DNA of 64,000 nt from Opitutia bacterium ISCC 52 (GCA_014529675.2 CP076040.1:2871894-2935893); one strand, 5' to 3'. Positions 37,452 to 46,918 are shown, numbered from the stretch's first letter. Notes: generated by a model not told the origin, from the sequence alone. Translations and numbers: made by a program.

Positions 37452-39101
37452 TTATTGCGTCATCTCCGGGCGATCAACCTCAACTTGCACATATCCATCT
37501 GGTTTATCCGGCTTGATTTGTTCAACTGGAACATAGTTCTCAGGATCAAAGAGAGGCCAATCATCGGTTCGAAATGGTGATGCCGGTATTCCCTCCTCAT
37601 TATAGAGCAAATTACGTCGAGATGGATTGTCAGCCCAGGCATAGCGCACGGCTTTGGGTTCAGAGATACCCTTTCCGGACACCACGATGCTTTCACCGAC
37701 AATCTTGGCATTAGCCAAAACGAAAACTTGATCGTCCCCTGCGATGGCAAAGCTATCCAATTCCCCTTCCCTGCTCGACCGGAGTCCACTTCCTACTGAG
37801 TCGAACTGTAGAATCATTTTATTACCCTTAACTTTGTGGGATACATAACGTGGACCTGAATCGACAAAATCCTGATCATAAGTACCTTTTAACGCGAGGT
37901 AGGCCATACGAATGCCAATGGGCTTCTTGTCTTGAGGGTGCAATAAGACCGCATCACCGGTATCGATGGCAACCGCAGTGCCTGTATTAGGAACCGTATT
38001 CGCAACCAAGCGCATTGATTCACGATTAACCGCCCAAGCCGCATGAGGCTCTACCGGTTCTGTTTGCTCCGGTAACCAGGCAGGAAGTTGTACAAAATAG
38101 AACGGGAAATCGTCGGACACATTTCCACCGGACAGCTCATGCCATGAGGATCGGTAGTAGTTAATCATCATGGGCAGCTGATTCACGTAGTTAGCCGCTT
38201 GAGCAACGTCCTTTGCATTTCGTTCGCCCTGATACCATATAGCACCGCGGATTCCATAGGGGCGTACGGGATGAATCATGCCATTGAAAATGTTGCCTGG
38301 ATATTGGTGACCCCAATTACTCGGTGTCCGTAACTTCGGTTCGCCTCGACGTTTGCCGTCTTTCCACAATTGAGTGGCGCGCTCCAATTGTTTTTGTGCA
38401 GCTACCAGATCGTACTTCGCCGATTCGGCATCCATTTCCTCAATATCCGCAAGCGTCCTGGGATCTTCCATTTGTATGTCGCGAGGCGTCCAACCTTCAA
38501 TGGGTGTTCCAGCGTAAGGTTGCAATACGACACCGATGGGAATACCCAACTCTTGATGAAGCTTCTTGGCGAAATAGAAGGTAACTGCGGAACAAGTTCC
38601 GGCCGACTCCGGGTTGCAGACTTTCCACTCTGCCTTCACATCCGTTTGTGGCTCGTGACTGTGAGAACGTTCAGAACGAAAAATGCGGATACCAGGATAA
38701 TCAGCCGTCTTCGCTTCTTCCTGCCCACCAATGGTAGCCGTTAATCGCCAACCCATATTGGATTGTCCAGCACACAGCCAGACTTCACCCACCAAAACAT
38801 TGGTGAACGCAATACGATTTCGACCTTCCACCGTAACTTGGTAAGGCCCCCCATAGGATGGCGTTCTCAAAAAAACTTTCCAAGCTCCGTCGCTTCCTGC
38901 GGCTGTCGAAGCCTGCTCTCCCCAACTACCAGATACCGTTACTTTCTCCCCCGACTCGGCCCATCCCCAGATCGGAGCACCCGTCTTTTGCTGAAGTATC
39001 ATGTTGTCGTCAAATATGGCAGGCATGGACACGTCTGCCTGGATGATTGAAGAACAGACTACCAGAAGGAGCGTGAAAGCAGAAAATGTGGAAGATTTCA
39101 T
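37452..39101 (-). CDS. Sialate O-acetylesterase family protein, secreted
   Basis: This 549-residue SGNH-type esterase has a signal peptide (FSAFTLLLVVCSSIIQADV). A beta-rich N-terminal domain contains IFDDNMILQQKTGAPIWGWA. The catalytic block I is VWLCAGQSNMGWRL with the Ser, followed by GIRGAIWYQGERNA and, late in the protein, the Asp-His region around AIDTGDAVLLHPQDKKPIG. The family removes O-acetyl groups from sialic acids and also from plant or algal polysaccharides. In this sulfatase-rich cluster a polysaccharide role is more likely. Cell location: periplasm or outside. Confidence 0.9.
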   Translation of the reverse strand: MKSSTFSAFTLLLVVCSSIIQADVSMPAIFDDNMILQQKTGAPIWGWAESGEKVTVSGSWGEQASTAAGSDGAWKVFLRTPSYGGPYQVTVEGRNRIAFTNVLVGEVWLCAGQSNMGWRLTATIGGQEEAKTADYPGIRIFRSERSHSHEPQTDVKAEWKVCNPESAGTCSAVTFYFAKKLHQELGIPIGVVLQPYAGTPIEGWTPRDIQMEDPRTLADIEEMDAESAKYDLVAAQKQLERATQLWKDGKRRGEPKLRTPSNWGHQYPGNIFNGMIHPVRPYGIRGAIWYQGERNAKDVAQAANYVNQLPMMINYYRSSWHELSGGNVSDDFPFYFVQLPAWLPEQTEPVEPHAAWAVNRESMRLVANTVPNTGTAVAIDTGDAVLLHPQDKKPIGIRMAYLALKGTYDQDFVDSGPRYVSHKVKGNKMILQFDSVGSGLRSSREGELDSFAIAGDDQVFVLANAKIVGESIVVSGKGISEPKAVRYAWADNPSRRNLLYNEEGIPASPFRTDDWPLFDPENYVPVEQIKPDKPDGYVQVEVDRPEMTQ

Positions 39102-39131
39102 ATCAACAGTCTCGACAAATACAGCTGAAGG

Positions 39132-39166
39132 GTACGAAACGGCGCTTTCGGCGAGATCGCCCTACC
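39132..39166 (+). repeat. REP-like element C
   Basis: CGAAACGGCGC leads into the hairpin GGCGA-GA-TCGCC and the closing CTACC (39162-39166). The leading CGAAACGGC and closing GCCCTACC are shared with element A2 at 35525-35558. It fills the gap between two minus-strand genes, and no other feature is visible there. Confidence 0.6.
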
Positions 39167-39203
39167 TTAGCCAGCGATAAAGAGAAATCCATTTGGTCTC
39201 CAG

Positions 39204-40694
39204 TCATTCCCCGACTCCATGTCTTTTGAAGTGCTCTACAAACCACGCATTCACAGGACCGTCCCCAACCGAAGTATGGTAAGCAGCTTCGGACTTGGGA
39301 AGCTGCTTGCGAAACGCAGCAATCACATTTCGATGCGCTTCACTGGTAGCCAGATTGTGCCACTCATTGCGATCGGTCTTGTGATCATATAATTCCTCAG
39401 TCCCATCATCGTATCGAATATATCGGTACTGTTCCGAACGTAGGGAATGATTCCCCAGAGCATAAGTTGTCAGAATGGAGTGCCGCCAATCCGAATCTGG
39501 ATTCTCGAGTAATGGAACGAGGCTCTTACCCGCGTTCGCAGAACGTTCAGGCAAACCACAGAGTTCGATCAAAGTAGGATACAGATCGATTAACCCGGTT
39601 GGTTTTGAAGATTGCTGCGCTTTAGTCGAATCCAGCGTAATGATCATCATAGGAACACGAGTCGCTTCTTCCCAAAGACTATGCTTGGACACCCGAGACT
39701 TTTCACCGAGGTGATAACCGTGGTCGCTAAACAAAACGATGATGGTGTCATCGGCATGGGACGAAGCTTCCAGGGCATTCAGCACCTTCCCCACTTGAGC
39801 ATCTACGAAACTCGTGCAGGCCAGATAGGCTTGAGTGCAACGCCTCAGCTCATCGCTATCGTTTTCACGCAGCCAGTCGAGTTGAGGATACCTGGGTAAT
39901 TCATGTATCCGGCTTCCGGTCTCAGGAACATCATTTAAGTCGTAATCGCGAACCTCTGTAAGCACAACTTCATCCAAGGGATGCATATCAAACCATTCCT
40001 GAGGTGCGTAGAAAGGCACGTGTGGACGGTGAAATCCAACAGCCATAAAGAAGGGTTTGTCGTGCTTCTTCTTCAACTGATCAACCGCCCATTCGGCGGT
40101 CTCAAAATCGGGCATCTCTTCATTCCTCTCAGGAAATACTCCCCAGTCAGTTTGAGTTCCGGTAAAAGGCAGCGAGTAATCGGGGCGGTGATGAAAGCGA
40201 ACGTCGTTGGGTGGCTTGGGTCCTTTAGGCTTCGGACCCGAATTGCCAGAAGAACCAGCAACCTGGACAGCATCCTTTAAATCATAACCATGGGTGATCT
40301 TCCCTACCCCCAGTGTTTTGTAACCATGCTTGGCAAAATACTGAGGCATCAAGTGGCCATCAAAAAAATGGGAATCTGAACTTAAGCCCGGTTTGCCCCG
40401 CGGTTGATTGTACAAGCCAGTCTGGTGAGGATACAGCCCGGAGAGAAATGATCCACGAGAAGGCCCACAAATGGGCGCCTGACAATGCGCGTTGGTGAAC
40501 AAGGTACCTCGCGAAGCCAAGGAATCCATATGAGGGGTCTTGGCTTGCGGATGGCCATCCATGCTTCCGATCCAGTCATTGAGATCGTCAATGACGATGA
40601 ACAAGACGTTAGGTTTGTCCGTTTGCCCGAAGAGAGCTGTTGAACAAAACAGACAGCTCACCAGGAGCATGATTGGGGCAAATGCTCGTACCAT
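39204..40694 (-). CDS. Secreted sulfatase (iduronate-2-sulfatase-like)
   Basis: The 496-residue sulfatase has a signal peptide (FAPIMLLVSCLFCSTALFG). NVLFIVIDDLNDWIGSMDGH is the metal-binding start typical of iduronate-2-sulfatase-like S1 subfamilies. PICGPSRGSFLSGLYPHQTG holds the formylglycine Cys near residue 75. GVGKITHGYD, FMAVGFHRPHVPF and IIVLFSDHGYHLGEKSRVSK complete the active site. It is followed after 102 bp, holding a REP-like element, by the acetylesterase gene. A sulfated uronic-acid polymer is the likely substrate class; this is inferred from resemblance. Confidence 0.93.
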   Translation of the reverse strand: MVRAFAPIMLLVSCLFCSTALFGQTDKPNVLFIVIDDLNDWIGSMDGHPQAKTPHMDSLASRGTLFTNAHCQAPICGPSRGSFLSGLYPHQTGLYNQPRGKPGLSSDSHFFDGHLMPQYFAKHGYKTLGVGKITHGYDLKDAVQVAGSSGNSGPKPKGPKPPNDVRFHHRPDYSLPFTGTQTDWGVFPERNEEMPDFETAEWAVDQLKKKHDKPFFMAVGFHRPHVPFYAPQEWFDMHPLDEVVLTEVRDYDLNDVPETGSRIHELPRYPQLDWLRENDSDELRRCTQAYLACTSFVDAQVGKVLNALEASSHADDTIIVLFSDHGYHLGEKSRVSKHSLWEEATRVPMMIITLDSTKAQQSSKPTGLIDLYPTLIELCGLPERSANAGKSLVPLLENPDSDWRHSILTTYALGNHSLRSEQYRYIRYDDGTEELYDHKTDRNEWHNLATSEAHRNVIAAFRKQLPKSEAAYHTSVGDGPVNAWFVEHFKRHGVGE

Positions 40695-40722
40695 AAGGCA
40701 GCTTGATTGAAATTTGGGCAGC

Positions 40723-42597
40723 TTAATTAGCCATGGATTGCGCTTTCAGGAATTCCATCACACGAACGTCATAAGCCTTGTAGCGCCCCATCCAATCAGC
40801 AGTTAGGTCTTTGGGGTTGATAGGCCAAATAGCAGCCGATTTCTCAAAGACACCTTCGTCGTAAGGATAATCTTCTTGTACGTGATCCAGAGCATTGATC
40901 GCCTGCAAACGAGCCATCACGTTCGAATCGTTTAAAAGGACTTCGTTTAACACAGGACGTGGATCAGCTTCTCCAAGTCGGGCAAGGTGCTCGGCAGCTG
41001 CTATACGAATCGCCGCGATAGGACTGTGAGTTAACTCTTTAATCTGCCTGGTAGCCCGAGCGGCATTTTTTCCTAGAATCATGCAATTCACCAGCGCCCA
41101 GTATTGAACGACTGGATTGGACGACTTCAGCAGTGATTGCAGTTTAGGCAGCGCATTCCGCCCTTCAATTAACAGGGCATCAGCCGCGTCCATGATTTCT
41201 GCAAGCGGATATTGAACATCGTCATGACCTATGGCGTAGGGTGTCTTTCCTGATCCTCTACTCCATTCGATCAATAAGGCCTCGGGAATAAATCCGGTAT
41301 CCCGAATCTTCATCATGTGGTCGCGATTAGCCTTCCGAAAACGCTCCAGGGTTTTGCGGTGCTTGGGATCCTTCGCTAAATTATTTACTTCATCCGGATC
41401 ATTTTGGAGATCGAATAGCTCTTCCATAGGGGCAGGCAAGAAGAAGGCGCTTTGGGCTGCTGTCGCTTCACCAGATCTAAACAAGTCTTCAACTTCACCC
41501 GTCGCAGGATTGTCCCACAGATAGTTCACATGCTGCCCCGTTGGTAGATAGGCGAGGTAGTTGCGGATGTAATTAAACCGACCGTCTGTAACACCACGCT
41601 TGAAATCAATTCGCTCATCGGCACGAGCACGAAAGGTATGACCAAACTCCAGAGGCCGAGTTCGTTTCTCACCAAGGAACGGACGTCCATGCATATGATC
41701 CGGAATATCTGCTCCAGCTAGACTCAGCAGGGTTGCCGCAAAATCGACAAAACCAACCACTTCCTTTGTTTCTGTTCCTGGTTTGTGGGGTGAAAGATGA
41801 GCCCATTTTTCAGGAAAGCGAATGACCAAGGGAACATTGGTTCCACTATTGTAGATAAAACGCTTAGACCGTGGCATGACTCCACCGTGATCCGAATAAT
41901 AAAATACGATGGTGTCATCAGCCAAACCAGCATCCTCAAGCTCTTGCAAGCGTTCACCGAAAAAGGTATCCATGAGAGAGATACAGTGGTAGTAAGTAGC
42001 AATACGATTTCGGGTTGTTTCTGAGTCAACCAGATAGGCAGGCACTCGCACGTCCGCTGGGTCCGCTCCTAAAGGGTGAGTTTTTCGTGAAGGGTGCAAG
42101 TTACTCTCGTGAGTGATGTTCGTATTAAAGATGGCAAAGAAAGGCTTTCCTTCAGGTCGATTTTTCCAATGGGCCTTGTTGCTGCTCTCATCCCAACCAT
42201 CGATGGCATGGTCCACATTGTAATCGGTTTTGCTATTATTGGTGGTGTAGTAGCCAGCCTCCTTCAAATAATTAGGATAGCCTTTCACAAAGGAAGGAAG
42301 CGGAGCCTCACTTCGCATATGCTCGGCACCCAACGCAGGCGGATACATGCCGGTAAGAAGCGTAGTGCGCGCTGGAGCACAGACCGCAGCCGTAGAAAAG
42401 GCATTACGATAAAGAACTCCGTCCTGAGCCATCGCGTCGATATTGGGCGTTTTGGCTAACTTGTCTCCATACGCGCCGATATAGGGGCTGTTGTCTTCGC
42501 TGGTGATCCAGAGAATATTGGGTTTATCAGCGGCCTGAAGACCAAGAGAAACCACAATAAGTGTAAGTAGTATACGTGTAATAACTGAATTTATCAT
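40723..42597 (-). CDS. Secreted sulfatase with C-terminal HEAT-like repeats
   Basis: The 624-residue protein combines a sulfatase domain with alpha-helical repeats. The signal peptide is ITRILLTLIVVSLGLQA. NILWITSEDNSPYIGAYGD starts the domain and AAVCAPARTTLLTGMYP carries the formylglycine Cys in a C-x-P-A-R variant. VFYYSDHGGVMPRSKRFIY closes the active site. After about residue 470 the sequence becomes helical repeats (PVVQYWALVNCMILG, IAAIRIAAAEHLARLGEA, NVMARLQAINALDHV). It stops 28 bp before the next sulfatase gene, so the two are probably co-transcribed. Heparan-N-sulfatase-like S1 subgroups share this fusion. Confidence 0.92.
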   Translation of the reverse strand: MINSVITRILLTLIVVSLGLQAADKPNILWITSEDNSPYIGAYGDKLAKTPNIDAMAQDGVLYRNAFSTAAVCAPARTTLLTGMYPPALGAEHMRSEAPLPSFVKGYPNYLKEAGYYTTNNSKTDYNVDHAIDGWDESSNKAHWKNRPEGKPFFAIFNTNITHESNLHPSRKTHPLGADPADVRVPAYLVDSETTRNRIATYYHCISLMDTFFGERLQELEDAGLADDTIVFYYSDHGGVMPRSKRFIYNSGTNVPLVIRFPEKWAHLSPHKPGTETKEVVGFVDFAATLLSLAGADIPDHMHGRPFLGEKRTRPLEFGHTFRARADERIDFKRGVTDGRFNYIRNYLAYLPTGQHVNYLWDNPATGEVEDLFRSGEATAAQSAFFLPAPMEELFDLQNDPDEVNNLAKDPKHRKTLERFRKANRDHMMKIRDTGFIPEALLIEWSRGSGKTPYAIGHDDVQYPLAEIMDAADALLIEGRNALPKLQSLLKSSNPVVQYWALVNCMILGKNAARATRQIKELTHSPIAAIRIAAAEHLARLGEADPRPVLNEVLLNDSNVMARLQAINALDHVQEDYPYDEGVFEKSAAIWPINPKDLTADWMGRYKAYDVRVMEFLKAQSMAN

Positions 42598-42682
42598 AAG
42601 AGTAGTCCTCGGTTGTAAGCGGCGATCTCCGAAAGGTCACCAAAAAGTTTAGGAAACTTTTGAGAAGAACCAGCGAAATCAT

Positions 42683-42768
42683 CCACGGTGTCTCCACCGT
42701 GGCTACAATGTAGCGATGGTCGTGAGACCATCGAATTTCGAGGCAAAGCAGGGATGCTCTTAACCTAC
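42683..42768. repeat. REP-like array B: symmetric pair plus third element
   Basis: Hairpin B1 CCACGGTG-TCTC-CACCGTGG (42683-42702) is followed by CTAC, then AAT, then GTAG, then hairpin B2 CGATGGTC-GTGA-GACCATCG (42714-42733). Both stems are perfect 8-bp. B3 (AGCA-GGGA-TGCT, 42747-42758) ends in CTAC (42765-42768). B1 matches A3 (35574-35593) on the opposite strand. The array lies between the sulfatase start and the DUF1552 remnant, both minus. Confidence 0.72.
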
Positions 42769-42770
42769 CC

Positions 42771-43415
42771 TTAAGCCAAATCCAGCCCGGTCATCGTGCC
42801 TGTGGAAGAGGCAAACTGATCTGCTTCAATGCCCATGCTCTGCAGCATACTGACAAATAAGTTGGGCAATGGATAATTCCTATCCCGATCAAAGGCCAGA
42901 TGTTGCCCATGCTTAAAACCGCCACCCGCAATCAATACCGGCATATTGTTGGTGGTGTGCTTGTTGGCGTCTCCAAAGTTACTGCCAAACAGAATCATGG
43001 TATTGTCTAACATATCAGTATTGCCTTCGGTCGAGGACTTTAAATCCCCTAACAACTGAGCCAATAACTTCATCTGGGCATGATCGATCGCTTTTAGCTG
43101 ATTCAGCTTTCTCTCACTCTTCCCGTGATGAGATAGATTGTGGTAACCGTCTGAAATATCTACGCCCCTTACATTAATCGTCGGGGAATTATTACTATCC
43201 AATAACAAGGTAACGCTTCGTGACGAATCCGTTTCAAAGGCCAAACGTGCCATCTGGTACATCAGGGCTGTTTTGTCCATATAATCACTGGGCGAGTTTG
43301 GATCGAGGGGCATTTCGACTGGAGCCGAGGGCTTCGCTTTGAGTTCCCACTCACTACCCTTCTCCATGCGTTTCTCGACGTCCCTGATGGCCGGCTGAAC
43401 CTGTAACCAGGATCC
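42771..43415 (-). pseudogene. DUF1552 protein, C-terminal half only
   Basis: The readable part (about 214 codons) matches the C-terminal half of the DUF1552 family. It contains RLAFETDSSRSVTLLLDSNN, YHNLSHHGKSERKLNQL, LDNTMILFGSNFGDANKH, NMPVLIAGGGFKHGQHLAF and NYPLPNLFVSMLQSMGIEAD. Full proteins are about 430 residues with a Tat signal; that half is missing. Homologous sequence begins right after two consecutive TGA codons that end the upstream dehydrogenase (43416-43421). A deletion or rearrangement fused the two loci. DUF1552 normally works with DUF1592/DUF1588 cytochrome-like proteins, absent here. An ATG at 43367 could make only a headless fragment. Confidence 0.8.
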
Positions 43416-43418
43416 TCA

Positions 43419-44417
43419 TCAGGAAATGCTCAGCACATACTTCCCAAACTGGGGAGAAACTTTCATCTGAGCAATCGCCTCATTACCTTCTTCAAGAGGA
43501 TAAGTCGCATCGACCACCGGCTTGATCGCTTGCTGATTCACGAAATCCAACATGGCTTCGAAATCGGCTGGTGACCCCATCGTCGAACCCTGCAGACAGA
43601 GTTGCTTCCAGAAGACCTTCCGCATTTCGAGGATATCAGGTGGACCCAGGGTCGCTCCAAAATTCACAATACGCCCTCCCATCTCAACCAAATCAATCAA
43701 GGTATCATAGATGGGGCCGGCGGCACTATCGACAATGATGCTGGGTGCACCTGCAGCTTCCAAAAACTGGGCCGGCCACTCGTCATTCGTATAAAGAAAC
43801 CCGCCTTGAGCTCCCATCCTAATGGCTCGATCGATTTTACTTTGAGAAGATGAAGTCACCCAGACCTTGGCCTTTGCAGCTACGGAAAATTGCAGTAGAA
43901 AGGTTGCGACTCCCCCTCCTACTCCGGTGATTAACATGGTTTCACCTGCCTCAAGGTTGCCTTGTGAAAAAAGCGCACGATAGGCGGTGAGACCGGCCAG
44001 AGGCAATGCCGCTGCTTCGTGCCAATCCAAATGATCCGGCTTGGCGTGGAGTTGAGAAACAGGAATTTTAATTTCCGTGGCGAAGGTCCCATCTAAGGGG
44101 AGTCCCAGAATAGAAAACTCATCTCCAAATGCGGCCTGGCGATTCCCCCAATCAAGGCTCGGGTTGAGAATAACTTCTTTACCCAGCCAAGTTTCATCCA
44201 CGCCTTCACCTACTTGAGCAACGACGCCTGCCCCATCCGAACCCAGGATCACTCCGGATTTAATCCCCGGATACATGCCTTGAGTAATCCAAAAATCGCG
44301 ACGGTTGAGAGCCGCTGATTTGAGCTTGATGACCGCCTCTCCTGGGCCCGCTTCCAAATCGGCTCGTTCCTGTAGTTCCAGAGGTTTATGTGGTTCGTTG
44401 ATGACAAGTGCTTTCAT
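43419..44417 (-). CDS. Zinc-type alcohol dehydrogenase/quinone oxidoreductase (MDR)
   Basis: The 332-residue MDR protein is NAD(P)H-dependent. ALNRRDFWITQGMYPGIKSG and VILGSDGAGVVAQVGEGVDE form the catalytic GroES-like domain; no catalytic-zinc cysteine appears in the usual place, which fits the quinone oxidoreductase branch. EAAALPLAGLTAYRALFSQG and MLITGVGGGVATFLLQFSVA give the Rossmann fold. It probably reduces enones or quinones. It stands divergent from a small tautomerase gene. Its stop codon directly abuts the DUF1552 remnant. The substrate is unknown. Confidence 0.87.
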   Translation of the reverse strand: MKALVINEPHKPLELQERADLEAGPGEAVIKLKSAALNRRDFWITQGMYPGIKSGVILGSDGAGVVAQVGEGVDETWLGKEVILNPSLDWGNRQAAFGDEFSILGLPLDGTFATEIKIPVSQLHAKPDHLDWHEAAALPLAGLTAYRALFSQGNLEAGETMLITGVGGGVATFLLQFSVAAKAKVWVTSSSQSKIDRAIRMGAQGGFLYTNDEWPAQFLEAAGAPSIIVDSAAGPIYDTLIDLVEMGGRIVNFGATLGPPDILEMRKVFWKQLCLQGSTMGSPADFEAMLDFVNQQAIKPVVDATYPLEEGNEAIAQMKVSPQFGKYVLSIS

Positions 44418-44495
44418 AAATGTAATTTCTTAATCAAGCCATACACAGTGTAAGCAAGTATATGCCAGAACTTATTATTCACATCCTAATTCAAC

Positions 44496-44699
44496 ATGCC
44501 GTTCGTAAATATAAAAATCACCAACGAAGGAGTTACTCCCGAGAAAAAAGAACAACTCATTTCCGGAGCCACTCAACTACTTGTTGATGTTCTGGGTAAG
44601 AATCCAAAGACCACTGTGGTCATCATCGATGAGGTCGAAACAGATAACTGGGGTCTGGGCGGCGAGTCGGTATCCACTCGGCGAAAACGAGGGGAGTAA
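44496..44699 (+). CDS. 4-oxalocrotonate tautomerase-like protein
   Basis: The 67-residue protein starts Met-Pro-Phe-Val-Asn-Ile, exposing the catalytic Pro after Met removal. VTPEKKEQLISGATQLLVDV is the helix region, NPKTTVVIIDEVETDNWGLG the second strand, and the C-terminal arm is SVSTRRKRGE. Length and layout match 4-OT family tautomerases, which convert enols to ketones as small oligomers. It is divergent from an MDR reductase gene, and the two might act on the same unsaturated carbonyl. Its end is 11 bp from the convergent CNNM-type gene. Confidence 0.85.
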   Translation: MPFVNIKITNEGVTPEKKEQLISGATQLLVDVLGKNPKTTVVIIDEVETDNWGLGGESVSTRRKRGE

Positions 44700-44710
44700 T
44701 TCGCTCGGTT

Positions 44711-45796
44711 CTAAGCGTCAGGCTCGGCTTCCGGCTCTTTCTGAAGTTCGGGCACTACAATTCCCAATTTACGGGCCCGCTCTTCCCACCGCTTACGAGC
44801 CAGATCACGCATGTCTTCAGTTTCATCGGATTCATCCGTAATTTCTAAGCCCAGCAGTGTCTCGATCAAATCTTCGCTAGTAACCAGCCCCGACATACCG
44901 CCATACTCATCTACGACCAAAGCCATATGCTCTTTATGAGAAAACAGGCTGTTGAAGAGATTGGAAAGCGATTCGTCCTCATGAATTAATCGAATGGGAC
45001 GTTTGATATCAGAAAGCAGAGTGTCATGCTTATCGAAAGCCACTTGCTCCAAGACCTTTTGCTTCAACACATAACCAGTAATATGCTCTGCATCCTCAGA
45101 ATGAACGGGTATGCGGGAAAACCGCGATAGAGAATCCTGCTTTACAGCTTCACCACAAGCCATGGATTCAGGCAATTTGCTCACGACCGTACGGGGGGTC
45201 ATGATATCATCGACTTGAATTCTTCGAAATCGAATTAAGTTACGAATGATCTTACTCTCGCGTTCAGCAATGACACCTTCACTGTGACCGAGCTGAGCCA
45301 TCGCCACCACTTCGTCACGGCTTATTTGCCCCTCGTGAGGACCTCTGGGAGACAACAGTTTCGTAAGCTTCTCTGAGATAAGGACTAATGGATAAAGGGC
45401 TACAATGATAAACTTGCAGGTATAGGCGGTGAATGCAGCCAACTGCTTCCAGTAAAGGGCCCCAAGCGTTTTGGGAATAATTTCTGAGAAAAACAGAATC
45501 AGCAATGTTAGCACCGCGGAGATGACTCCAAAATATCCTTCGCCAAAAACCGAAGCTGCTTGAGCGCCCACACCGGCAGCACCGACCGTGTGAGCAATCG
45601 TATTGAGAGAAAGGATACCTGCCAAGGGACGGTCGATATTCTCTTTTAAGGAAGCAAGTATGACACCTGTTTTGGTGCCCTTGCCCTCGGTATCCTTTAC
45701 GAAAGAAGGCGACATGGACAAAAGACTGGCCTCGAGAATCGAACACAAAAAGGACACACCGAGAGCCAGAATAAGGTAAAGGATGAGCAAAGTCAT
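44711..45796 (-). CDS. CNNM/hemolysin-like membrane protein with CBS pair
   Basis: The 361-residue protein has an N-terminal DUF21 transmembrane domain of about four helices (LYLILALGVSFLCSILEASL, VISAVLTLLILFFSEIIPKT). A CBS pair follows at about residues 200-330 (DDIMTPRTVVSKLPES, HMALVVDEYGGMSGLVTSED, LIETLLGLEITDESDETED). Proteins of this family (CorC/YhdP/CNNM) are thought to export magnesium or other divalent cations, gated by nucleotide binding to CBS. The C-terminal CorC-HlyC domain is absent, so this is the short form. Single gene. Confidence 0.9.
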   Translation of the reverse strand: MTLLILYLILALGVSFLCSILEASLLSMSPSFVKDTEGKGTKTGVILASLKENIDRPLAGILSLNTIAHTVGAAGVGAQAASVFGEGYFGVISAVLTLLILFFSEIIPKTLGALYWKQLAAFTAYTCKFIIVALYPLVLISEKLTKLLSPRGPHEGQISRDEVVAMAQLGHSEGVIAERESKIIRNLIRFRRIQVDDIMTPRTVVSKLPESMACGEAVKQDSLSRFSRIPVHSEDAEHITGYVLKQKVLEQVAFDKHDTLLSDIKRPIRLIHEDESLSNLFNSLFSHKEHMALVVDEYGGMSGLVTSEDLIETLLGLEITDESDETEDMRDLARKRWEERARKLGIVVPELQKEPEAEPDA

Positions 45797-45917
45797 GGAA
45801 TATGGAAAGATGTTCGCCTCGTTCCACTCACCGATTCAAGAGAAATCGGGCTTTCTTAGGAGACATCAGTAATCTCGACAGATGAAGTAGATTGAGCCAT
45901 AGAATAAAACATACCCT

Positions 45918-46868
45918 ATGAAACAAAATTCATTCTTTCGCTCCTGTATCTCGGTTTTCTCGCTGATCTGCGTCTCCTCCATCATGGTTCAGGCAGAGGT
46001 AACTTTTGAGAAGACAGAAGATCAATTGACTTATTTCGCATCCGAAAAACCCATATTGAGCTATCAAATCAATACGGTACAACCCCCGGAGGGCATGAAT
46101 AAGATCTACGCACGCAGCGGTTTTATTCACCCACTCTATTCACCTTCTGGCAAAGTGCTGACCGATCCCTTCCCGATCGGACATGTGCATCAGCATGCGG
46201 TCTTTTCAGCGTGGACGCGAGCTACTTTCAAACACGAAGTAGTCGATTTCTGGAATCAACACCAGGGTCGAGGAACGGCCAAGCACGTAAAACTCGGATC
46301 CGTGAAATCCGACTCCTTCGAAGCGGCACTCCAACAAGTGAGCCGCAAGGGAGGACCTGCCATTGATGAAGAATGGGAAGTCAAAATAGAAGAATCAGAC
46401 GATGCGTACTTCATCGACATTGAGATTGAACAAAGCTGCGCCACTGAAAATGAAGTGTATTTCCATCCCCATCATTACGGAGGATTTGGTTTTAGGGGAA
46501 GTGCCCATTGGAGCGAAGAAGACGAAGCTCACTATGAGGGCCGAATGAAAGTCCTAACCGGAGATGGACTCACAAGCATAGAAGAAAGCAATCACACGAC
46601 TCCTCGATGGGTCGCGGTCTATGGAAACATTGATGGAGAGATGGCTGGGTTTGTGGTGATGGACCATGTGTCAAATTTTCGCCACCCACAACCGGTTCGC
46701 GTGCACCCAAGGATGCCGTATTTTGTATTCACGCCGGTCTACAAAGGATCTTTTATTCTCAAGCCCGGGTTTAGCTATGAAGCAAAATACCGAATAGTGA
46801 CCTTCGATGGTGAGCCGGATGCGGAAACCATTGAGGATTGGTATAAGGCGTATACGGTAAAGAAGTAG
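45918..46868 (+). CDS. DUF6807 (PmoA-like) secreted protein
   Basis: The 316-residue protein has a signal peptide (ISVFSLICVSSIMVQAEV). It is mostly beta-strand with the family blocks SGFIHPLYSPSGKVLTDPF, HVHQHAVFSAWTRATF, VYFHPHHYGGFGFRGSA and FRHPQPVRVHPRMPYFVFTP. The His-rich HVHQHAV and HPHHYGG segments could bind metal. Databases sometimes call the family 'methane oxygenase PmoA', but there is no evidence for such activity; in this phylum it travels with carbohydrate genes. It is convergent with the FG-GAP gene, with a REP-like element between. Confidence 0.85.
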   Translation: MKQNSFFRSCISVFSLICVSSIMVQAEVTFEKTEDQLTYFASEKPILSYQINTVQPPEGMNKIYARSGFIHPLYSPSGKVLTDPFPIGHVHQHAVFSAWTRATFKHEVVDFWNQHQGRGTAKHVKLGSVKSDSFEAALQQVSRKGGPAIDEEWEVKIEESDDAYFIDIEIEQSCATENEVYFHPHHYGGFGFRGSAHWSEEDEAHYEGRMKVLTGDGLTSIEESNHTTPRWVAVYGNIDGEMAGFVVMDHVSNFRHPQPVRVHPRMPYFVFTPVYKGSFILKPGFSYEAKYRIVTFDGEPDAETIEDWYKAYTVKK

Positions 46869-46918
46869 AGTCATTTGCTTGCAAATCGGCCTTAAAAGAA
46901 GCCCTGGAACGATGAAAG

